From assembly GCA_017632695.1 (NCBI GenBank), contig JAGBQS010000070.1, positions 1 to 10,674 on the forward strand: a stretch of 10,674 nucleotides of DNA, written 5' to 3'. Under the pieces are notes generated by a model. It was not told the DNA's origin. It ran no database searches and saw nothing but the letters and a program-made list of their open reading frames with translations. Position 1 is the first letter of the stretch, and every line of letters begins with the position of its first letter. The stretch is from Bacteroidales bacterium (GTDB lineage Bacteria > Bacteroidota > Bacteroidia > Bacteroidales > UBA3663). Of the stretch, positions 6,542 through 10,674 are shown in pieces. Both the position numbers and the translations under genes were made by a program.

Positions 6542-8083
6542 ATGAAAAAGTACCTTTTGCTCTTTGCGCTCCTGATATCGGCCGTCCCGGCTACGTTTGC
6601 CCAGAAACTGCTTTCGGTGGAAGATACGACCGACGGTATCGGTGTTTACCCTTGCGGCGAACGCAAGGAGGCGCTGGTGAAATTTATCACACACGAGACT
6701 TTCGGTCTGAACTTCTCGTCGAACTACGATTCGGAACTGAATGTGGAACTCGATTCGGTGGCAGGTACCAAGACCTACAGCATCGTGTTCGTTACGCAGG
6801 CTCCGGGCGTGGACTATAGCGGTCGAAGGGTGACCATCAAGGCTCCCGGCTTCAAGGACTTCACCCTGCCGCTGAACCTGCAGACCAAGCAGAAAATCGA
6901 GTTTACGGTAAGTGACCCGTATTCGGCCCTGCGCAGCCCTTACTTTATTTATCAGGACAAGGGCAACGACCTGTTCTATTCGGGTGAGTATCAGGGTGCC
7001 AAAGACTGTTACGAGATGATTAAGGCCTGTCCGGAGTACCAGCTCAACAAAGCTTCCATCGATGAACACATCGCCATCTGCGACTCGATGATGGAGTGGA
7101 GTACGGAAGCGCTCAGGAAGGAGCATTTCGCCCAGTTTAACGATGCGACGGAGCTTTACTACAAGATGTTGCGTTACAACTCGTCGAGCATGGCTATTCA
7201 GGAAAAGATCTCGAACGCCCAGTATAAGTTCGCCGAAGACTGTAAGTACGAACTGACGCTGGCCGAGCACTTTATGGATCAGGGTAATACCGAACAGGCC
7301 AAGGCTTGCTATAACCGTATCATTGAGAAACAGTGCAACACCATTTATGTGGAGCAGGCTACCAGTACGCTGGCTTATCTGGAAAGAAAGGAAAGCAAGT
7401 CGAGGGAGAGTGCCCGCTGCCTCTTCTACGACTGGGCTCCGAACCAGGAAATCGGTCTGACGTTTGCCCAGTGCTACAGCCAGAAGCGCCGCAGCTCCGG
7501 TTACATCACCGCCCGCATGAACACCAGCCTCTTCAAGATGATGATGGGTAAGTCATCGGCCGACGGCTCGCTGCAACTGACAGAAATGCCTTCAGGCCGC
7601 ATCGAGCTGGTTCCGTATGCAGGTGAAGAGTACTTCAAGTACGACAACTACATCAAGAACGAGGAGCACAACTGGGAGCCGAAGAACGGCGAACTGGATT
7701 TCGAGGCTTCGATGTCGTTCGGTTGGACGGTGCGTACCTGGCGCTATTTCTTCATCCACTTCGGTATCGGTTATCATGGCGGCGGCTTCTATTCCTTCGA
7801 TCAGTCGGAAACCGAAAAGGCAGTAACAGACTGGAAGAAGGATCGTCCGGACTGGAATCTGAATACTCCTTTCAATGAGTGGGACGACAAGCTGCGCAAC
7901 GACTGTATGAAGGCCAACTGGTTCAACGGCGTAGCGCCCGAAGGCGGTCTCATCGTCAAGGTATGGCGCTTTAACGTGAAGGCAACCTATCAGTACACCT
8001 TCTGGCTGAATAAGGACGGCTATACGGACTTCCTGGATAAGAATACCACCAAACTGGCATTAGGCGTCGGCTTTAACTGGTAA
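6542..8083 (+). CDS. Exported TPR protein with probable outer-membrane beta-barrel C-terminus
   Basis: This 513-aa protein has a signal peptide (1-20, ending TFA, then Gln21). Residues 35-125 form a beta-rich domain (ALVKFITHETFGLNF; YSIVFVTQAPGVDYSGRRVTI; APGFKDFTLPL), somewhat like the small PEGA-type or Ig-like modules found in Bacteroidetes envelope proteins. Residues about 135-280 are TPR-like helices; GNDLFYSGEYQGAKDCYEMI is a good unit and AEHFMDQGNTEQAKACYNRI another. From about 298 the pattern alternates as in amphipathic strands (IGLTFAQCYS; YITARMNTSLF; FEASMSFGWTVRTWRYFFIHFGIGYH; GGLIVKVWRFNVKATYQYTFWL; KLALGVGFNW). The chain ends in Trp, an aromatic terminal residue typical of outer-membrane barrels inserted by BamA. 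The barrel would be small and is inferred from pattern only. A short gap of 15 bases separates it from the permease gene. Confidence 0.86.
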   Translation: MKKYLLLFALLISAVPATFAQKLLSVEDTTDGIGVYPCGERKEALVKFITHETFGLNFSSNYDSELNVELDSVAGTKTYSIVFVTQAPGVDYSGRRVTIKAPGFKDFTLPLNLQTKQKIEFTVSDPYSALRSPYFIYQDKGNDLFYSGEYQGAKDCYEMIKACPEYQLNKASIDEHIAICDSMMEWSTEALRKEHFAQFNDATELYYKMLRYNSSSMAIQEKISNAQYKFAEDCKYELTLAEHFMDQGNTEQAKACYNRIIEKQCNTIYVEQATSTLAYLERKESKSRESARCLFYDWAPNQEIGLTFAQCYSQKRRSSGYITARMNTSLFKMMMGKSSADGSLQLTEMPSGRIELVPYAGEEYFKYDNYIKNEEHNWEPKNGELDFEASMSFGWTVRTWRYFFIHFGIGYHGGGFYSFDQSETEKAVTDWKKDRPDWNLNTPFNEWDDKLRNDCMKANWFNGVAPEGGLIVKVWRFNVKATYQYTFWLNKDGYTDFLDKNTTKLALGVGFNW

Positions 8084-8098
8084 CAGACAGCTATAGGT

Positions 8099-9415
8099 AT
8101 GCCCGACAAGAGTAATCTCTATCGGCTGGATGGCAGCATCCCGCTTTTGCAAGCCCTTCTTTTCGGCTTGCAGCACGTGATGGCTATGTTTGTGAGCAAC
8201 ATCACGCCCATCATCATTCTGGCCAACGAGGTAGAGGTCGAAGCCGGCCTGAGCGCCTCGCTGGTGCAGAACTGTATGGTGATTGCCGGTATCGGCACGC
8301 TGATACAGTTGTATCCGGTGTGGCGTATCGGGGCACGTCTGCCGATGGTGAAGGGTATCAGCTTTACGTTCCTGACGGTAGCTATCTTTATAGGTGCTAC
8401 ACAAGGTATGGGTGCGTTGGCAGGAGCTGTTATCGTGGGCGGTATAGCCGAGGGTCTGTTAGGCCTTTTTGTCCGTTACTGGATACGCATCATATCGCCG
8501 GTAGTTGCAGCAACGGTGGTAACGTCCATCGGTTTTTCGCTGCTGCCGATAGGTGCCCGACTGTTTGCCGGCGGACAGGGTTCGCCTGATTTCGGTTCGT
8601 TTGAGAACTGGGTAGCCGGTTCGGTTACGTTGCTGGTATGTGTGGGCTTTCAGGCTTTCGGACGGGGATTGCTGCGCTCTTTTTCGGCGCTGATAGGTCT
8701 GGTTGTGGGCTATGCAGTTGCTGTCTGTCTGGGATTAGCCGATTTTTCGGCTTTTCATCATGCAGGCATTGTGTCGATGCCGAAGCTGCTGCCTTTTAAG
8801 CCGGAGTTCGACCCGGGTGCCATTCTTTCGGTCCTTGTCATCTATGTGGTTTCGGCAGCGGAGACCGTAGGTAATACCAGTGCGCTCTGTTCGAGTGCCT
8901 TGCACAGGCCGGCAACCGATAGGGAACTGGGTGCCAGTATCTCGTGCGACGGATTTGTGAGCAGCATATCGGGACTCTTGGGTTGTACGCCCGTCACTTC
9001 GTATAGCCAGAACGTCGGGCTGGCTGCCTTGTCGGGCGTGGTGAACCGCTTTGCCATTGCTACAGGTGCAATCATTATGATTCTGGCGGGTATTTTCCCG
9101 TTCTTCAGCGCCATGCTGACTTCTATCCCTCAGGCGGTTCTCGGCGGTTGTACGATTATGATGTTCGGCACCATTGTGTATGCCGGCTTCAGGATGCTGT
9201 CGCAGTGCGGCTTCTCAAACCGGAACATGGTTATCGTTGCGCTGTCGCTCAGCGTGGGTATCGGTTTTACGCAATCGCCCGAGATGTTTTCCCATTTTCC
9301 ACCCATCATCCGGACTGTCTTCGGCGAGAATTGCGTGGCATCCGTTTTCCTGCTGGCGTTAGTACTGAATCTGGTGCTCCCTAAGGAAGAAGGCGCAAAT
9401 CAGCAAGCCGCTTAA
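8099..9415 (+). CDS. NCS2 family purine/xanthine permease (uracil-xanthine permease type)
   Basis: This 438-aa inner-membrane transporter is of usual length for nucleobase:cation symporter-2 (SLC23) proteins, with hydrophobic segments throughout. Family hallmarks are present: LQHVMAMF in TM1 with the conserved His26; SAAETVGNTSAL in TM8 with the substrate-binding Glu255; and the TM10 motif QNVGLAALSG (Gln304, Asn305, Gly307, Gly313). Gln at the first motif position is usual for purine rather than uracil carriers, so xanthine, guanine or hypoxanthine uptake with protons is likely. The usual Thr in this motif is Ser312 here, a mild change. The start at 8099 begins 15 bases after the previous stop, so it may be transcribed with the upstream genes, though no function links them. 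A guanine deaminase follows, supporting a purine substrate. Exact specificity cannot be read from sequence alone. Confidence 0.93.
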   Translation: MPDKSNLYRLDGSIPLLQALLFGLQHVMAMFVSNITPIIILANEVEVEAGLSASLVQNCMVIAGIGTLIQLYPVWRIGARLPMVKGISFTFLTVAIFIGATQGMGALAGAVIVGGIAEGLLGLFVRYWIRIISPVVAATVVTSIGFSLLPIGARLFAGGQGSPDFGSFENWVAGSVTLLVCVGFQAFGRGLLRSFSALIGLVVGYAVAVCLGLADFSAFHHAGIVSMPKLLPFKPEFDPGAILSVLVIYVVSAAETVGNTSALCSSALHRPATDRELGASISCDGFVSSISGLLGCTPVTSYSQNVGLAALSGVVNRFAIATGAIIMILAGIFPFFSAMLTSIPQAVLGGCTIMMFGTIVYAGFRMLSQCGFSNRNMVIVALSLSVGIGFTQSPEMFSHFPPIIRTVFGENCVASVFLLALVLNLVLPKEEGANQQAA

Positions 9416-9456
9416 CTCCCTGGCGGCAGGTGTTGTCTTTTTTTATCAGTTGAATT

Positions 9457-9939
9457 ATGTACCAACCTACAGAACAGGATAAACAGTTTATGCGCGAGGC
9501 GATACGCCTGGCTAACGAAAGTGTGGAACGTGGCGGCGGTCCGTTTGGATCCGTCGTTGTGAAAGACGGGGAGATTGTGGCGGGAAGCAGCAACAGCGTG
9601 ACCCTCGACAATGATCCGACTGCCCATGCAGAGGTCAATACCATCCGTCAGGCGTGCCGGAAACTGGGAACCTTCGATTTGTCGGACTGCACCATTTACA
9701 CCTCGTGCGAACCTTGCCCGATGTGTCTGGGTGCCATCTACTGGGCCCGCATCGGCCGCATCTTCTATGGCAATATACGTAAGGATGCCCGTGATATCCA
9801 GTTCGCCGACGATTTCATCTACGAGGAACTGGAACGCCCGTTAGAGGCGCGTACCGTCCCCATCATCCCACTCCTGCGCAACGAGGCGCTGCACACCTTC
9901 CGTCTGTGGCAGAAGAAGGAAGATAAGACAGTTTATTAA
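9457..9939 (+). CDS. guaD: Guanine deaminase, cytidine-deaminase fold (CMP/dCMP deaminase superfamily)
   Basis: This 160-aa cytosolic enzyme carries the zinc-site motifs of the superfamily: HAE at 57-59 (His57 zinc ligand, Glu59 proton shuttle) and PCPMC at 86-90 (Cys87 and Cys90 zinc ligands). The wider context, GGPFGSVVVKDG, DPTAHAEV, YTSCEPCPMCLGAIYWAR and DDFIYEE, closely follows the short bacterial guanine deaminase known from Bacillus subtilis, rather than TadA, whose usual length and C-terminal end differ. It should convert guanine to xanthine and ammonia, feeding purine salvage or nitrogen release. It lies 41 bases after the purine permease on the same strand. A start at 9457 leaves the expected N-terminal helix. 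No Shine-Dalgarno is visible, as is normal here. A broader nucleoside deaminase activity is possible but less likely. Confidence 0.93.
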   Translation: MYQPTEQDKQFMREAIRLANESVERGGGPFGSVVVKDGEIVAGSSNSVTLDNDPTAHAEVNTIRQACRKLGTFDLSDCTIYTSCEPCPMCLGAIYWARIGRIFYGNIRKDARDIQFADDFIYEELERPLEARTVPIIPLLRNEALHTFRLWQKKEDKTVY

Positions 9940-10149
9940 GGAGTTATTAGGAGTTAACAGGAGTTAACAGGCTTTCAGCCTGTGGAGTTAACGGACGATA
10001 CATTCATTTGTAGCAATATATTTACATAACCCAAACAAACGTCCGTTATCTCCCGTTAACTCCCATTAACTCCCGTTATCTCCTAATTAAATCAGCAGAA
10101 AGTATCGTCCGCTAACTCCAATTAACTCCCGCTAACTCCCGTTATCTCC
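9940..10149. repeat. Interrupted palindromic repeat element, copy C (long form)
   Basis: GGAGTTA units start at 9940, 9950 and 9960, exactly 10 bases apart. A perfect hairpin follows (ACAGGCT, loop TTC, AGCCTGT; 9967-9983), then the arm GGAGTTAACGGACGATA (9984-10000). There are two right arms: AACGTCCGTTATCTCC (10038-10053) and TATCGTCCGCTAACTCC (10103-10119). The second matches the left arm at 16 of 17 positions, better than the first. Both are followed by runs of TTAACTCCC/TTATCTCC units. The small hairpin is on the left here but on the right in copies A and B. The element fills the gap between convergent genes and may serve as a two-way transcription boundary. Confidence 0.85.
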
Positions 10150-10157
10150 TAAAATAA

Positions 10158-10674
10158 TCACTTATACTCAAACCTGTTGTACCTGATACTGTACGACAGG
10201 TTTATGTTTATCTCTATGTCGCGGCCCTGATGCTTGCGCATTTCTTCGAGCAAAGCCTTGTAGATGCGCATCTCGCTCTTGGAGAACTTGGAGGTGTCCT
10301 GTTCTTCGGCTTTTTTGATGATGTCGGGAATCTCTTCGGCCTTAATGGTGCGGAGTTCCGTTTTTGTGGAGGCGCTGATCGGCATATAGATACCACCGCC
10401 CAGGTCGCGGCATTCGCGAAGACTGTTCACCAAGCGGCTTTTCTGTTCGACTTTCAGGATTCCCCACGCATCTTCCACCACATGAATGCGGGTAATATAG
10501 GTGCGCACCTTGACGGTGTCTGCCTCTTCGTCCTTGATAATGCGCGTAGCCTTGTGTTCCAGCACGTCGATGACTTTTCCGTCCATTTCGTACGAGCCGG
10601 TCAGCTTGAGGCTGTCGCGCAGGGAACCTTTCTTGCCCCAGGGGCAGTGGGCACTGTAAACATCGTCGTAGATG
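10158..10674 (-). CDS. Hypothetical protein, 5' end outside window
   Basis: The minus-strand frame ends at TGA (10158-10160 on the plus strand) and stays open to the window edge, giving at least 171 residues. A Met codon at 10584-10586 exists, but the frame continues upstream without a stop with protein-like content (AHCPWGKKGSLRDSLKLTGSYE), so it is probably internal. I recognise no family. The visible part begins with beta-rich segments (KLTGSYEMDGKVIDVLEHKA; KVRTYITRIHVVEDAWGILKVE), then has a helical, charged region (KAEEIPDIIKKAEE; SEMRIYKALLEEMRKHQ) and ends in a beta-like stretch (IEININLSYSIRYNRFEYK) rich in aromatic and charged residues. It is convergent with the guanine deaminase gene, with repeat copy C between them, so it belongs to a different transcription unit. 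Localisation cannot be judged without the N-terminus. Confidence 0.75.
   Translation of the reverse strand, partial: IYDDVYSAHCPWGKKGSLRDSLKLTGSYEMDGKVIDVLEHKATRIIKDEEADTVKVRTYITRIHVVEDAWGILKVEQKSRLVNSLRECRDLGGGIYMPISASTKTELRTIKAEEIPDIIKKAEEQDTSKFSKSEMRIYKALLEEMRKHQGRDIEININLSYSIRYNRFEYK

Noticed and set aside
9407..9444. Intrinsic terminator between permease and deaminase (GCCGC/GCGGC stem, later T7)
   Set aside because: The stem is only 5 bp with an 11-base loop and the T run begins ten bases after it; the two genes are better read as one unit.
9457..9939. tRNA adenosine deaminase TadA
   Set aside because: The zinc motifs are shared, but the segments around YTSCEPCPMCLGAIYWAR, DDFIYEE and the C-terminal end fit short bacterial guanine deaminases, and the neighbour is a purine permease.
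9940..10149. CRISPR array suggested by regularly spaced repeats
   Set aside because: Units are about 10 bases with no unique spacers of 25-40 bases, they reverse orientation around a core, and no cas gene is nearby.
10158..10586. Complete 142-aa gene starting at the Met at 10586
   Set aside because: The frame continues upstream with protein-like sequence to the window edge and no stop, so the gene is more likely cut by the window.

Overview
The window looks like a chromosomal segment of a Bacteroidales bacterium, probably of the Prevotella/Bacteroides type. Four observations support this. There is a Bacteroidetes-style promoter (TTTG, about 20 bp, then TAnnTTTG). Start codons are preceded by A-rich leaders rather than Shine-Dalgarno sequences. 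Four of five predicted signal peptides are followed by Gln. Short intergenic repeats (TTGATAG/TATCAAT heptamers and GGGAGTTAAN decamers) are abundant. Genus is an inference.

Layout. Positions 1-183 hold the C-terminal end of a DUF5675 family protein. Positions 184-482 carry a heptamer repeat with an inverted partner, a probable intrinsic terminator and a good promoter. From 483 to 8083 there are five same-strand genes for exported proteins: a 451-aa protein with an LPP20-like N-terminus, a 711-aa TPR/Sel1-repeat protein (overlapping the first gene by ATGA), a 369-aa protein of unknown family, a 330-aa protein with an NTF2-like C-terminal half, and a 513-aa TPR protein whose C-terminal part resembles an outer-membrane beta-barrel. 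An NCS2 purine permease (8099-9415) and a guanine deaminase (9457-9939) follow on the same strand. The last gene (10158 to the window edge, minus strand) is convergent and runs off the end.

Three related interrupted palindromes punctuate the region at 3995-4151, 6363-6515 and 9940-10149. Each has GGAGTTAA-type units on the left, a central arm pair around GTTAACGGACGTT/AACGTCCGTTAAC, a small GC-rich ACAGGC...GCCTGT hairpin, and TTAACTCC-type units on the right. Two lie just before start codons inside the same-strand gene run; the third fills the gap between convergent genes.

How the genes may work together. The five exported proteins look like an uncharacterised periplasmic/outer-membrane assembly: repeat scaffolds, a possible OM barrel and small accessory domains. 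This rests on domain appearance and gene order only. The permease and deaminase form a clear purine salvage pair: import of a purine base, then conversion of guanine to xanthine. No RNA gene, CRISPR array, transposase or insertion sequence was seen.
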